This document shows, in pieces, positions 1-9,600 of a stretch of DNA of 64,000 nucleotides. A program made the translations under genes and the position numbers. Origin of the DNA: Bradyrhizobium diversitatis. GTDB taxonomy: Bacteria > Pseudomonadota > Alphaproteobacteria > Rhizobiales > Xanthobacteraceae. The stretch is from assembly GCF_016031635.1 (NCBI RefSeq), contig NZ_JACEGD010000029.1, positions 17,479 through 81,478 of the forward strand. The letters are read 5' to 3'. The first letter of the stretch is position 1, and each line of letters opens with the position of its first letter. The notes beneath the pieces were generated by a model. That model was not told where the DNA came from. It saw nothing but the letters and a program-made list of their open reading frames with translations, and ran no database searches.

Positions 1-96
1 CGACCGAGCCGCTGACTGATCGCCTCTGCGGCGCCGCGCATTGCTCGTGCGGCGAATCGGCGGCGCGGTCGCGCCGCCTCTCGAGCGACTCCGTAC

Positions 97-1428
97 TTAG
101 CGGCGGCGGCCCCGCAGCTTGGACTTCCGGATCAGGCCTTCGTACTGGTGCGCCAGCAGATAGCCCTGGACCTGCGCCACCGTGTCCATGGTGACGCTGA
201 CGACGATCAGCAGCGAGGTGCCGCCGAAATAGAACGGCACCGACGCGTAGGAGATCAGGATCTCGGGAATCAGGCAGACGATCGCCAGATAAATCGCGCC
301 GAGCACGGTAATGCGCGACAGCACGTAGTCGATATATTCGGCGGTGCGCTCGCCCGGGCGGATGCCCGGAATGAAGCCGCCGTGCTTCTTCAGATTGTCC
401 GCGGTCTCGGTCGGGTTGAACACGATCGCGGTGTAGAAGAAGGCGAAGAACACGATCAGCGCCAGATACATGATCAGGAACAGCGGGCGACCATGGCCAA
501 GCTGGGTGTTGATCCACTGGAACCATTCCGGCCCGCTGCCCGCATTGAAGTTCGCCACCGTGGTCGGCAGCAAGAGCAGCGAGGACGCGAAGATCGGCGG
601 GATCACACCCGAGGTGTTGAGCTTGAGCGGCAGATGCGAGGACTGGCCCTCGAACATCTTGTTGCCGACCTGGCGCTTCGGATACTGGATCAGGAGGCGG
701 CGCTGCGCGCGCTCCATGAACACGATGAAGGCGATCACGGCGACGGCCATGACGATGACGACCAGGATCAGGCCGGTCGACATCGCACCCTGACGGCCGA
801 GCTCGAGCATGCTGGCGAGCGCCGCGGGCAGCTCGGCGACGATGCCGGCGAGAATGATCAGCGAGATGCCGTTGCCGATGCCACGCGAGGTGATCTGCTC
901 GCCCAGCCACATCAGGAACATGGTGCCGCCGGTCAGCGTGATCGCCGTGGACAGGCGGAAGAACATTCCGGGCTCGCTGACGACGTTGCCGGCGCCCTCG
1001 AGGCCGACCGCGATCCCGTAGGACTGGAATGCGGCCAGGATGACCGTCAGATAGCGGGTGTACTGATTCAGCGTCTTGCGGCCCGCCTCGCCTTCCTTCT
1101 TCAGCGCCTCGAGCTGCGGCGAGACGGTGGTGAGGAGCTGGATGATGATCGAGGCCGAGATGTACGGCATGATGTTCAGCGCAAAGATCGCCATGCGGTG
1201 GATGCCGCCACCGGCGAACATGTTGAACATGCCGAGGATGCCGCCCGCCTGCGATCGGAACACCTGTTCCCAGATGTTCGGATCGATGCCGGGCAGCGGG
1301 ATGTAGGTCCCGAGCCGATAAACGAGCAGCGCACCCAGGGTGAACCAGATGCGCTTCTTCAGTTCGTCGGCCTTGGCAAACGCGCCGAAATTGAGATTGG
1401 CTGCCAGTTGTTCCGCTGCAGAGACCAT
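97..1428 (-). CDS. secY: Preprotein translocase subunit SecY
   Basis: Pore subunit of the SecYEG translocon in the inner membrane, which passes unfolded preproteins from SecA or the ribosome. The protein has 443 residues, the normal bacterial length, with about ten hydrophobic segments. The plug region shows GMFNMFAGGG near residue 66, the fifth-helix region RGIGNGISLI near 182, and the C-terminus is basic (LRGRRR). It closes the visible part of the spc operon, 246 nt after rplO. That gap holds palindromic repeats, so its expression may be partly uncoupled. Whether adk follows, as in relatives, cannot be seen because the window ends. Confidence 0.98.
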   Translation of the reverse strand: MVSAAEQLAANLNFGAFAKADELKKRIWFTLGALLVYRLGTYIPLPGIDPNIWEQVFRSQAGGILGMFNMFAGGGIHRMAIFALNIMPYISASIIIQLLTTVSPQLEALKKEGEAGRKTLNQYTRYLTVILAAFQSYGIAVGLEGAGNVVSEPGMFFRLSTAITLTGGTMFLMWLGEQITSRGIGNGISLIILAGIVAELPAALASMLELGRQGAMSTGLILVVIVMAVAVIAFIVFMERAQRRLLIQYPKRQVGNKMFEGQSSHLPLKLNTSGVIPPIFASSLLLLPTTVANFNAGSGPEWFQWINTQLGHGRPLFLIMYLALIVFFAFFYTAIVFNPTETADNLKKHGGFIPGIRPGERTAEYIDYVLSRITVLGAIYLAIVCLIPEILISYASVPFYFGGTSLLIVVSVTMDTVAQVQGYLLAHQYEGLIRKSKLRGRRR

Positions 1429-1480
1429 CTTGGACTTTCTCCCGCCGCCTGTTGCGCCGTCATGCCCGCGGCCGGGCTAC

Positions 1481-1580
1481 TAAAGCGCGATGAAACCAGG
1501 ATGCCTCATCATCGCGCTTTAGGTTGTCATTTAAGCATGATCTTCTCGGAAAACGCTTCACACTTTTCCGGATCATGCTT
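1481..1580. repeat. Two adjacent palindromic repeat elements in the rplO-secY spacer
   Basis: The first is a perfect 13-bp inverted repeat (TAAAGCGCGATGA at 1481-1493 and its complement at 1509-1521). The second has arms AAGCATGATC (1533-1542) and GATCATGCTT (1571-1580), with inner arms CGGAAAA and TTTTCCG. The second type is a familiar dispersed Bradyrhizobium palindrome. As RNA, both would form hairpins between rplO and secY. Function is not known from sequence. Confidence 0.8.
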
Positions 1581-1674
1581 GAGCGGACGCCGGACATTAT
1601 CTGGGGCTCGGCTTCGATAAGTCCACGTCCCGCATGCGTAAAGGCCCGCGAACCGCGGGCCAATGACGCAGTTG

Positions 1675-2160
1675 TTACGCCGCCTCGCCTTCTTCCTTGG
1701 CAGGGGCGAGGATCTTCACCGAGCCGCCGGCCTTCTCGACCGCCGCGATTGCGGTCTTGGTGGCGCCATGCACTTCGATGTTGAGCTTGGACTTGAGCTC
1801 GCCGCGGCCGAGCAGCCGCAGGCCGCCCTTGGCGCGGCGCAGCACGCCGCCCTTCACCAGGGCCTCGACGTTCACGACGCTGCCGGCGTCGATCTTCTTG
1901 GCATCGACCGCTTCCTGGAGCCGGTCGAGATTGATCTCGGCGAACTCGACGCGGAAGATGTTGTTGAAGCCGCGCTTGGGCAGACGGCGATGCATCGGCA
2001 TCTGGCCGCCTTCGAAACCCTTGATGCGCACGCCCGAACGCGCGGTCTGGCCCTTGCCGCCGCGGCCGGACTGCTTGCCCTTGCCGGAACCGATGCCGCG
2101 GCCGACGCGCATACGCTTCTTGCGCGAGCCGGCGTTGTCGGCGATATCGCTGAGCTTCAT
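1675..2160 (-). CDS. rplO: 50S ribosomal protein L15
   Basis: Large-subunit assembly protein that binds 23S rRNA. It has 161 residues. The N-terminus is the glycine- and arginine-rich L15 type (KLSDIADNAGSRKKRMRVGR, then GSGKGKQSGRGGKGQ). The C-terminal core ends in an alanine/glutamate tail (PAKEEGEAA). It lies 75 nt downstream of rpmD in the spc operon; the spacer contains a palindromic repeat. Confidence 0.98.
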   Translation of the reverse strand: MKLSDIADNAGSRKKRMRVGRGIGSGKGKQSGRGGKGQTARSGVRIKGFEGGQMPMHRRLPKRGFNNIFRVEFAEINLDRLQEAVDAKKIDAGSVVNVEALVKGGVLRRAKGGLRLLGRGELKSKLNIEVHGATKTAIAAVEKAGGSVKILAPAKEEGEAA

Positions 2161-2180
2161 CGCCCTTCTCCTTGTGTCTT

Positions 2181-2229
2181 GCGCACGATCTTCACCGAAA
2201 ACCGCTTCCCGCTCTTCGGGATCGTGCGC
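2181..2229. repeat. Palindromic repeat between rpmD and rplO
   Basis: Arms GCGCACGATC (2181-2190) and GATCGTGCGC (2220-2229) are a perfect 10-bp inverted repeat around a CCGAAAACCGC core. It resembles the element at 1533-1580 and appears to be a diverged member of the same dispersed family, here within a transcribed spacer. Confidence 0.75.
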
Positions 2230-2235
2230 CTTTGC

Positions 2236-2430
2236 TTACTTCTCGTCGACGATGCGGACGAGATGGTGAACCTTCTCGATCATGCCGCGGACCGCCGGGG
2301 TGTCCGGCAGTTCGCTGATACGGCCGATCTTGTTGAGCTTGAGCCCGATCAGCGTCGAACGCTGCGAGTGATGGCGGCGGATCGCGCTGCCGGTCTGCTC
2401 GAGCTTGATCGTCTTTGCGGCCTTGGCCAT
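2236..2430 (-). CDS. rpmD: 50S ribosomal protein L30
   Basis: Small large-subunit protein of 64 residues, the usual bacterial length. It shows the L30 pattern KTIKLEQTGSAIRRHHSQRS, then LIGLKLNKIGR, and ends VHHLVRIVDEK. It follows rpsE by 25 nt and precedes rplO as in the standard spc order. Confidence 0.97.
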   Translation of the reverse strand: MAKAAKTIKLEQTGSAIRRHHSQRSTLIGLKLNKIGRISELPDTPAVRGMIEKVHHLVRIVDEK

Positions 2431-2455
2431 CGTGGTCTACTCCGAAAAGCTTCCG

Positions 2456-3052
2456 TTAGTCGGCAGCCGCCTCTGCGTCGCCACCGATACGGCGGGACTG
2501 GAGGGTGGACACCTTGATGTTGCGGCGGGCAGCGACCGAGCGCGGCGAATCCTGGTGCTTCAGCGCGTCAAAGGTCGCGCGCACCATGTTGTACGGGTTC
2601 GACGAGCCGATCGACTTCGCCACAACGTCCTGGACGCCGAGCGTTTCGAACACCGCGCGCATCGGACCGCCGGCGATGATGCCGGTACCGGCCGGAGCTG
2701 CACGCAGGTAGACACGGCCCGCGCCATGACGGCCGGCGATGTCGTGATGGAGCGTGCGGCCCTCGCGCAGCGACACGCGCGTCAGGTTGCGCTTGGCGGA
2801 CTCGGTCGCCTTGCGGATCGCCTCGGGCACCTCGCGCGCCTTGCCGTGACCGAAGCCGGCACGACCCTTCTGGTCGCCGATCACGACCAGCGCTGCGAAA
2901 CCGAAGCGCTTGCCGCCCTTGACGACCTTGGCCACGCGGTTGATGTGGACGAGCTTGTCGACGAACTCGCTGTCGCGCTCCTCGCGCTCCCTGCGTTCAC
3001 GTCCGCCGCCGCGTTGATCGCGTCCACCACGTTGTTCGCGTTCAGCTGCCAT
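2456..3052 (-). CDS. rpsE: 30S ribosomal protein S5
   Basis: Small-subunit protein important for decoding fidelity. It has 198 residues, longer than the roughly 167 of the E. coli protein, because of an N-terminal extension of about 30 residues rich in Arg, Gly and Glu (repeats of REQRGGRDQRGGG type). The S5 core is clear: FVDKLVHINRVAKVVKGGKR, GKAREVPEAIRKA, and PAGTGIIAGGPMRAVFE. The start at 3052 includes the whole basic/acidic extension. Confidence 0.97.
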   Translation of the reverse strand: MAAEREQRGGRDQRGGGRERREREERDSEFVDKLVHINRVAKVVKGGKRFGFAALVVIGDQKGRAGFGHGKAREVPEAIRKATESAKRNLTRVSLREGRTLHHDIAGRHGAGRVYLRAAPAGTGIIAGGPMRAVFETLGVQDVVAKSIGSSNPYNMVRATFDALKHQDSPRSVAARRNIKVSTLQSRRIGGDAEAAAD

Positions 3053-3099
3053 GGTTTTTCCAATCCTTCAGAGGCTTGCGCCCCAATCCTCAAATTCTG

Positions 3100-3462
3100 T
3101 TAGAAGCTCAGCCCGCTCTCACGCGCCGCGTCGGCCAGAGCCTTGACGCGCCCGTGGTAGAGATAGCTGCCGCGATCGAACACGACTTCCTTGACGCCCT
3201 TCTCGGCCGCGCGCTCGGCCAGCAACTTGCCGACCGCCTTCGCCGCATCGATGTCGGCGCCGGTCTTGCCACCGTCGCGCATCGACTTCTCGAGCGAGGA
3301 GGCGGAGGCCAGCGTCTCGCCCCTCAGGTCGTCGATGACCTGGGCGTAGATGTGCTTGGACGAGCGGAACACTGACAGGCGCGGACGGCCGCCGGCGGAA
3401 CGGCGCAGCTTCAGCCGCACACTCCGCTTGCGCCGGGCATTCGTAACCTTGGCTTTCGACAT
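3100..3462 (-). CDS. rplR: 50S ribosomal protein L18
   Basis: Binds 5S rRNA together with L5 and helps anchor it in the large subunit. It has 120 residues with a basic N-terminus (SKAKVTNARRKRSVRLKLRR), the RLSVFRSSKHIYAQVIDD segment, and the conserved end DRGSYLYHGRVKALADAARE. It sits between rplF and rpsE in normal order. Confidence 0.98.
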   Translation of the reverse strand: MSKAKVTNARRKRSVRLKLRRSAGGRPRLSVFRSSKHIYAQVIDDLRGETLASASSLEKSMRDGGKTGADIDAAKAVGKLLAERAAEKGVKEVVFDRGSYLYHGRVKALADAARESGLSF

Positions 3463-3473
3463 GACCGGCTCCG

Positions 3474-4007
3474 TTACTTCTTCTTGCCTTCCTTGCGGAA
3501 GATGAATTCGCCCACATACTTCACGCCCTTGCCCTTGTAGGGCTCCGGCGGACGATAGGAGCGGATCTCGGCGGCGACCTGGCCGACGCGCTGGACGTCG
3601 CTGCCCGCCACCGTGATCTCGGTCGGCTTCGGCACCGTGATCGTGATCCCCTCGGGGATCGGATAGATCACGTCGTGGCTGTAGCCGAGCGCGAGCTGCA
3701 GGTTCTTGCCCTGCATCGCGGCGCGATAGCCGACGCCGGTGATCTCGAGCTTCTTCTCGAAGCCTTTGGTGACACCCTCGACCAGATTCGCGACCTGGGC
3801 GCGAGCAGTACCGTACAGCGCCTGCGCGCGGTTGGTCTCGGCTCGCGGCTTGACCTTGATCTGGCCGTTCTCGAGCTTCACCTCGACGTCGTCATGGACG
3901 ACGAACTGAAGCTGACCCTTCGGCCCCTTCATCTTGACGGTCTGCCCATCGACGGTCGCGGTAACACCCGACGGCACCGCCACAGGCCTTTTGCCAACAC
4001 GTGACAT
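3474..4007 (-). CDS. rplF: 50S ribosomal protein L6
   Basis: Large-subunit protein near the sarcin-ricin loop and factor-binding site. I chose the ATG at 4005-4007, giving MSRVGKRPVAVPSGV and 177 residues, the usual length; an upstream in-frame ATG at 4058 would add 17 residues that belong to the rpsH end. Typical features are VKMKGPKGQL near the N-terminus and the C-terminal SYRPPEPYKGKGVKYVGE. Confidence 0.98.
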   Translation of the reverse strand: MSRVGKRPVAVPSGVTATVDGQTVKMKGPKGQLQFVVHDDVEVKLENGQIKVKPRAETNRAQALYGTARAQVANLVEGVTKGFEKKLEITGVGYRAAMQGKNLQLALGYSHDVIYPIPEGITITVPKPTEITVAGSDVQRVGQVAAEIRSYRPPEPYKGKGVKYVGEFIFRKEGKKK

Positions 4008-4023
4008 GGATGAAAAATCCTTC

Positions 4024-4422
4024 TCAGAACACCGTGAAGAGGACTTCACCGCCCACATTCGCGTCGCGCGCGCTGTGGTCGGCCATGATCCCCTTCGGCG
4101 TCGACAACACCGAAATGCCGAGTCCGTTGTTCACCCGCGGCAGATTCTTCACCGAGGCGTAGACTCTGCGCCCGGGCTTGGAAACGCGCTCAATCTCGCG
4201 GATGACGGGCTCGCCGTCGAAATACTTCAGCTCGATCTCGATCTCGCTGCGGCCCGAGGAATGCTCGAGCGTGGCGTAACCGCGGATATAGCCCTCGGTC
4301 TTCAGAACCTCGAGCACATTCTCGCGCATCTTCGAGCCGGGCGTGGAGACCTTGGTCTTCGAACGCATCTGCGCGTTGCGGATACGGGTGATCAGATCGC
4401 TGATTGGATCGTGCGTTGACAT
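4024..4422 (-). CDS. rpsH: 30S ribosomal protein S8
   Basis: Binds the central domain of 16S rRNA, and in E. coli also represses the spc operon by binding its mRNA. It has 132 residues, starting MSTHDPISDLITRIRNAQ and ending with the conserved GISVLSTPKGIMADHSAR block. It follows rpsN by 14 nt. Confidence 0.98.
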   Translation of the reverse strand: MSTHDPISDLITRIRNAQMRSKTKVSTPGSKMRENVLEVLKTEGYIRGYATLEHSSGRSEIEIELKYFDGEPVIREIERVSKPGRRVYASVKNLPRVNNGLGISVLSTPKGIMADHSARDANVGGEVLFTVF

Positions 4423-4436
4423 CTAAACGACCCTCC

Positions 4437-4742
4437 TTACCAGCTGGACTTCACGAGGCCCGGGACCATGCCCTTGGAGCCAAGGTCGCGCAGCGCGATA
4501 CGGGACAGCTTGTTCTTGCGGTAGTTCGAGCGCGGGCGGCCCGACAGCTCGCAGCGCAGGCGGATGCGGGTCGCCGACGAATTGCGCGGCATCTCCGCCA
4601 GCTTCAGGGTCGCGGCGAACCGCTCTTCCATCGGCAGCGTCTTGTCGGCGATGACCGCCTTCAACCGCTCGCGCTTGGCGGCGGCGTTCTTCACCATCCG
4701 CTTGCGCCGGTTGTTCTTCTCGACTGAACTCTTCTTTGCCAT
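4437..4742 (-). CDS. rpsN: 30S ribosomal protein S14 (zinc-independent form)
   Basis: Small-subunit head protein. It has 101 residues with a single Cys (RLRCELSGRPR), so it lacks the CxxC pairs of the zinc-binding S14 form and belongs to the long C-minus form. The conserved C-terminus is RDLGSKGMVPGLVKSSW. It lies 46 nt downstream of rplE. Confidence 0.97.
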   Translation of the reverse strand: MAKKSSVEKNNRRKRMVKNAAAKRERLKAVIADKTLPMEERFAATLKLAEMPRNSSATRIRLRCELSGRPRSNYRKNKLSRIALRDLGSKGMVPGLVKSSW

Positions 4743-4788
4743 GCTTGGCTCCTGGGTATCCGCGTTTGAGAGGCTCTAGGTCAGCGTC

Positions 4789-5338
<550 letters not shown>

Positions 5339-5346
<8 letters not shown>

Positions 5347-5653
5347 CGATCTCAGCTCCCGAGCTCTTGGCGATGCGGACCTTCTTGCCGTCCGCCAGAA
5401 TCTTGAATCCGATGCGGGTCGGCTTTCCGTCCTTGCCGACATACGCGATGTTGGACAGTTGGATCGGCGCCTCTTTCGAGATGATGCCGCCCTCCTGGGC
5501 CTGCGTCTGCTTCTGATGACGCTTGACCACGTTGATGCCGCGCACCAGCGCGGTACCGGCGTCGGGGCGCACCTCGAACACTTCGCCGGTGCGGCCCTTG
5601 TCGCGTCCGGTCAGCACGACGACCTTGTCGCCCTTGCGGATCTTCGCAGCCAT
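5339..5653 (-). CDS. rplX: 50S ribosomal protein L24
   Basis: Assembly initiator that binds the 5' region of 23S rRNA. The start at 5653 gives MAAKIRKGDKVVVLTGRDKG, the KOW motif at the N-terminus, and 104 residues. The ATG overlaps the rplN stop as ATGA and the 3' end overlaps rplE by 8 nt. The longer open frame reaching 6073 is the rplN region read out of frame and is not used. Confidence 0.97.
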
Positions 5654-6021
5654 CACAGCACCTCCGGCGCGAGCGAGATGATCTTCATGTGGTTCTTGGC
5701 GCGCAGCTCGCGCGGCACCGGCCCGAAGATACGGGTGCCGACCGGCTCGGACTGGTTGTTGATCAGCACGGCGGCGTTGCGGTCGAAGCGGATGACCGAA
5801 CCGTCGGCGCGGCGGATGTCCTTGCGGACGCGCACCACGACGGCCTTCATCACGTCGCCCTTCTTCACCTTGCCACGCGGAATCGCTTCCTTGATCGACA
5901 CGACGATGATGTCGCCGATCGTGGCGTAGCGGCGCTTGGAGCCCCCGAGCACCTTGATACACATGACACGGCGTGCGCCAGAATTGTCGGCCACGTCGAG
6001 GTTGGTCTGCATCTGAATCAT
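5653..6021 (-). CDS. rplN: 50S ribosomal protein L14
   Basis: Large-subunit protein at the intersubunit bridge with 16S rRNA. It has exactly 122 residues, the family length, and typical sequence: MIQMQTNLDVADNSGARRVM, then CIKVLGGSKRRYA, GDVMKAVVVR and the end KIISLAPEVL. The stop overlaps the rplX start by one base (ATGA). Confidence 0.99.
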   Translation of the reverse strand: MIQMQTNLDVADNSGARRVMCIKVLGGSKRRYATIGDIIVVSIKEAIPRGKVKKGDVMKAVVVRVRKDIRRADGSVIRFDRNAAVLINNQSEPVGTRIFGPVPRELRAKNHMKIISLAPEVL

Positions 6022-6105
6022 TGATGCACCTCGTCCTCTTTCTCTTTGCGCCAGCCCAGCCGGCGCTCAACATTTCCCTGAAGTCAGTCGGCTAGAGCCA
6101 ACAGA

Positions 6106-6354
6106 TCAGGCGCTTTTCTTGTGTTCGCCCCGGATCACGACCCAGCGCTTCAACTTCGAAATCGGCTTCGTTTCCTCAATCCACACCATGTCGCCCGGCT
6201 TGAACTCGTTGCTCTCGTCGTGCGCGTGGTAGTTCTTCGACCGGCGGATGGTCTTCTTGTAGATCGGGTGCGTGAAGCGGCGATCGACACGCACCACAAT
6301 GGTCTTGGCTTGCTTGTCGCTGACGACCACGCCCTGCAAAGTACGTTTCGGCAT
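6106..6354 (-). CDS. rpsQ: 30S ribosomal protein S17
   Basis: Primary 16S rRNA-binding protein with an OB fold. The ATG at 6352-6354 gives MPKRTLQGVVVSDKQAKTIV and 82 residues; the in-frame extension upstream to 6423 runs into rpmC and is rejected. The motif VDRRFTHPIYKKTIRRSKNY is characteristic. An 84-nt spacer separates it from rplN. Confidence 0.97.
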   Translation of the reverse strand: MPKRTLQGVVVSDKQAKTIVVRVDRRFTHPIYKKTIRRSKNYHAHDESNEFKPGDMVWIEETKPISKLKRWVVIRGEHKKSA

Positions 6355-6367
6355 CTTCGTAAGCCTC

Positions 6368-6580
6368 TTACTTCTTCTTGGCGCGCGTCTGCGCGGCGAC
6401 GGTCTTGATCCGGGCGATGTCACGGCGGGCCTCGCGCAGGCGCGAGGTGTTCTCGAGCTGCCCGGTGGCGCGCTGGAAGCGCAGGTTGAAGCGCTCCTTC
6501 TTCAGGTTCAGGATGGCGTCATCCTGCTGGTCGGGGCTCATCGCGCGGATGTCTTCGATCTTCATCTGGGCCATGGCCAT
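6368..6580 (-). CDS. rpmC: 50S ribosomal protein L29
   Basis: Small helical protein near the polypeptide exit tunnel, which in bacteria helps dock trigger factor. It has 70 residues from the ATG at 6580 (MAMAQMKIEDIRAMSPDQQ); a second ATG two codons in would give 68. The first ATG overlaps the rplP stop by one base (TAATG), which favours it. The core shows LNLKKERFNLRFQRATGQLE. Confidence 0.96.
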   Translation of the reverse strand: MAMAQMKIEDIRAMSPDQQDDAILNLKKERFNLRFQRATGQLENTSRLREARRDIARIKTVAAQTRAKKK

Positions 6581-6993
6581 TACTCCGCAATGCGCTCGAC
6601 GAAACGCGTCTTGATCGGCAGCTTGGCGGCCGCCAGGGTCAGCGCCTCACGCGCGGTCTGGGTGTTGACGCCGTCGATCTCGAACAGCACCCGGCCCGGC
6701 TTGACGCGCGCGACCCACAATTCCGGCGAACCCTTGCCGGAACCCATGCGGACTTCGGCGGGCTTCTTGGACACCGGAACGTCGGAAAACACGCGGATCC
6801 AGACGCGGCCGGCGCGCTTCATGTGACGGGTCAGCGCCCGACGGGCGGCTTCGATCTGGCGCGCGGTGACGCGCTCAGGCTCGGTCGCCTTCAGGCCGAA
6901 CTGGCCGAACGCCAACGTCGCGCCCGAAGACGCAACGCCGTGGATGCGGCCCTTATGCGCTTTCCGGAACTTCGTTTTCTTAGGTTGCATCAT
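6580..6993 (-). CDS. rplP: 50S ribosomal protein L16
   Basis: Large-subunit protein near the A-site tRNA elbow. It has 137 residues starting MMQPKKTKFRKAHKGRIHG; two consecutive ATG codons make the exact first residue uncertain. The conserved segments KATEPERVTARQIEAARRA, GSGKGSPELWVARVKPGR and FEIDGVN are present. Confidence 0.98.
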   Translation of the reverse strand: MMQPKKTKFRKAHKGRIHGVASSGATLAFGQFGLKATEPERVTARQIEAARRALTRHMKRAGRVWIRVFSDVPVSKKPAEVRMGSGKGSPELWVARVKPGRVLFEIDGVNTQTAREALTLAAAKLPIKTRFVERIAE

Positions 6994-7023
6994 GGCTTTA
7001 AGCCCTCAAATTCCTGTCTGGCC

Positions 7024-7749
<726 letters not shown>

Positions 7750-7766
7750 CGTGTTCTCCTGCGCCC

Positions 7767-8150
7767 TTAAGCGGCTTCAGCTTCGACCTGACGAACGATG
7801 ATCGTCAGCTGCGAAAACGGTTTGTACACACGGCCCGAGCGGCCGCGGCCGCGGGCGGCGAAGCGCTTCATCACGAGGCCGTTGCCGACGAAGGCCTGCG
7901 CCACGACGAGATCGTCGACGTCGAGGTCATGATTGTTCTCGGCATTGGCGATCGCCGATTCCAGGCACTTCTTGACGTCGACCGCGATCCGCTTGCGCGA
8001 AAACTGCAGGTCAGCGAGCGCGGCAGACGCCTTCCGGCCGCGAATGAGCTGGGCGACCAGGTTGAGCTTCTGCGGGCTCACCCGCAGCATCCGGGCGACC
8101 GCCTTGGCCTCGTTGTCGGCGAGGCTCCGTTCGCGCTTAGGTTTGCTCAT
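7767..8150 (-). CDS. rplV: 50S ribosomal protein L22
   Basis: Lines the peptide exit tunnel with L4; its beta-hairpin faces the macrolide site. It has 127 residues, with the globular part LRVSPQKLNLVAQLIRGR and the hairpin region KRFAARGRGRSGRVYKPFSQ. No deletion in the hairpin is apparent. Confidence 0.98.
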   Translation of the reverse strand: MSKPKRERSLADNEAKAVARMLRVSPQKLNLVAQLIRGRKASAALADLQFSRKRIAVDVKKCLESAIANAENNHDLDVDDLVVAQAFVGNGLVMKRFAARGRGRSGRVYKPFSQLTIIVRQVEAEAA

Positions 8151-8160
8151 CGTTTAATCC

Positions 8161-8439
8161 TCAAGCCTTCTTGGCTTTCTTGTCGCCGGAGTGGCCATGG
8201 AAGGTCCGGGTCGGCGAGAACTCGCCGAACTTGTGACCGACCATTTCCTCGTTCACGGCCACCGGCACGTGCTTCTGCCCATTGTAGACGCCGAAGGTCA
8301 GGCCGACGAACTGCGGCAGGATCGTCGAGCGACGGCTCCAGATCTTGATGACGTCGTGACGGCCGGACGCGCGCGCGGCATCTGCCTTCTTGAGCAGAGA
8401 ACCCTCGACGAACGGGCCTTTCCAGACTGAACGAACCAT
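8161..8439 (-). CDS. rpsS: 30S ribosomal protein S19
   Basis: Small-subunit head protein that forms intersubunit bridges and works with S13. It has 92 residues: MVRSVWKGPFVEGSLLKKAD, the RRSTILPQFVGLTFGVYNG core, and the C-terminal GEFSPTRTFHGHSGDKKAKK. It lies between rplB and rplV. Confidence 0.99.
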   Translation of the reverse strand: MVRSVWKGPFVEGSLLKKADAARASGRHDVIKIWSRRSTILPQFVGLTFGVYNGQKHVPVAVNEEMVGHKFGEFSPTRTFHGHSGDKKAKKA

Positions 8440-8451
8440 GTCCGGCGTTCC

Positions 8452-9285
8452 TTACTTCTTCCGCTTGTGGCGGCTTAGGAGAATGAATTTGTTGGTCGAC
8501 TTGTTGGTGCGGGTCTTCTTGCCCTTGGTCGGCTTGCCCCACGGGGTGACCGGGTGACGGCCGCCCGAGGTACGACCTTCACCACCGCCGTGCGGATGGT
8601 CGATCGGGTTCATCGCGACACCGCGGTTGTGCGGCCTGCGGCCCATCCAACGCTTGCGACCGGCCTTGCCGATCGAGGTGTTCATGTGATCCGGGTTCGA
8701 CACCGCGCCGATCGTGCCGCGGCAGCGGCCGTGCACAAGGCGCTGCTCGCCCGAATTCAGGCGGATGATGACGTAGTCCTGGTCGCGCCCGACGAGCTGG
8801 GCATAGGTGCCTGCGGAACGGGCGAGCTGGCCGCCCTTCCCGATCTTGACCTCGATGTTGTGGATGATCGTGCCGACCGGCATGTTGCCGAGCGGCATGA
8901 CGTTGCCCGGCTTCACGTCGACATAGTTGCCAGCGACGATCGTGTCACCCACGGCCAGGCGCTGCGGCGCCAGGATGTAGGCCTGCTCGCCGTCCTGATA
9001 CTTGATCAGGGCGATGAAGCCGGTGCGGTTCGGATCGTACTCCAGCCGCTCGACGGTCGCGGGGACGTCGACCTTCTCGCGCTTGAAATCGACGGTACGC
9101 AGCGTCTGCTTGTGACCGCCACCGCGGAAACGCACGGTGATGCGGCCGGTGTTGTTGCGGCCGCCCGAGGACTTCTTGCCCTCGGTGAGCGCCTTGACCG
9201 GCTTGCCCTTGTACAGGGCCGAACGATCGACCATGACCAGCTGGCGCTGGCCGGGCGTCGTGGGATTGAATGTCTTCAGTGCCAT
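8452..9285 (-). CDS. rplB: 50S ribosomal protein L2
   Basis: Core 23S rRNA-binding protein close to the peptidyl transferase centre. It has 277 residues. The conserved C-terminal NPIDHPHGGGEGRTSGGRHP contains the histidine equivalent to E. coli His229, and the N-terminal FNPTTPGQRQLVMVDRS is typical. Confidence 0.99.
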   Translation of the reverse strand: MALKTFNPTTPGQRQLVMVDRSALYKGKPVKALTEGKKSSGGRNNTGRITVRFRGGGHKQTLRTVDFKREKVDVPATVERLEYDPNRTGFIALIKYQDGEQAYILAPQRLAVGDTIVAGNYVDVKPGNVMPLGNMPVGTIIHNIEVKIGKGGQLARSAGTYAQLVGRDQDYVIIRLNSGEQRLVHGRCRGTIGAVSNPDHMNTSIGKAGRKRWMGRRPHNRGVAMNPIDHPHGGGEGRTSGGRHPVTPWGKPTKGKKTRTNKSTNKFILLSRHKRKK

Positions 9286-9297
9286 CGTCGTACGACC

Positions 9298-9600
9298 TTA
9301 CAGACCGGTGGTCACGTCGATCCGGTGACCCTCTTCGAGGGTCACGATCGCGCGCTTGGAGTTCGACTGCGAGCCGAGATTGCCGCGGAAGACTTTGGTC
9401 TTACCCTTGCGAACCAGCGTGTTGACGCTCTTGACCTTGACGTCGAACAGCTTCTCGATCGCTTCCTTGATCTGCGGCTTGGTCGCCTTTGCGGCCACCT
9501 TGAACAGCACCTTGTTGTGCTCCGAGGCGATCGTCGCCTTTTCGGTCACGACCGGCGACAGGATCACGTCGTAGTGGCGAGGCTCGATGTTCTTCGTCAT
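9298..9600 (-). CDS. rplW: 50S ribosomal protein L23
   Basis: Sits at the tunnel exit and is the docking site for trigger factor and SRP. It has 100 residues with the motif SPVVTEKATIASEHNKVLF and the KFDVKVKSVNTLV-like core (LFDVKVKSVNTLVRKGKTK). Its ATG overlaps the last 4 nt of rplD, so translation is probably coupled. Confidence 0.98.
   Translation of the reverse strand: MTKNIEPRHYDVILSPVVTEKATIASEHNKVLFKVAAKATKPQIKEAIEKLFDVKVKSVNTLVRKGKTKVFRGNLGSQSNSKRAIVTLEEGHRIDVTTGL

Noticed and set aside
59..78. Hairpin GGCGGCGC-GGTC-GCGCCGCC after secY
   Set aside because: Perfect 8-bp stem but no T-run, and the gene beyond is outside the window, so a terminator cannot be claimed.
5654..6073. Extended frame upstream of rplX
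   Set aside because: It is rplN read in another frame; the L24 start MAAKIRKGDK at 5653 is clear.
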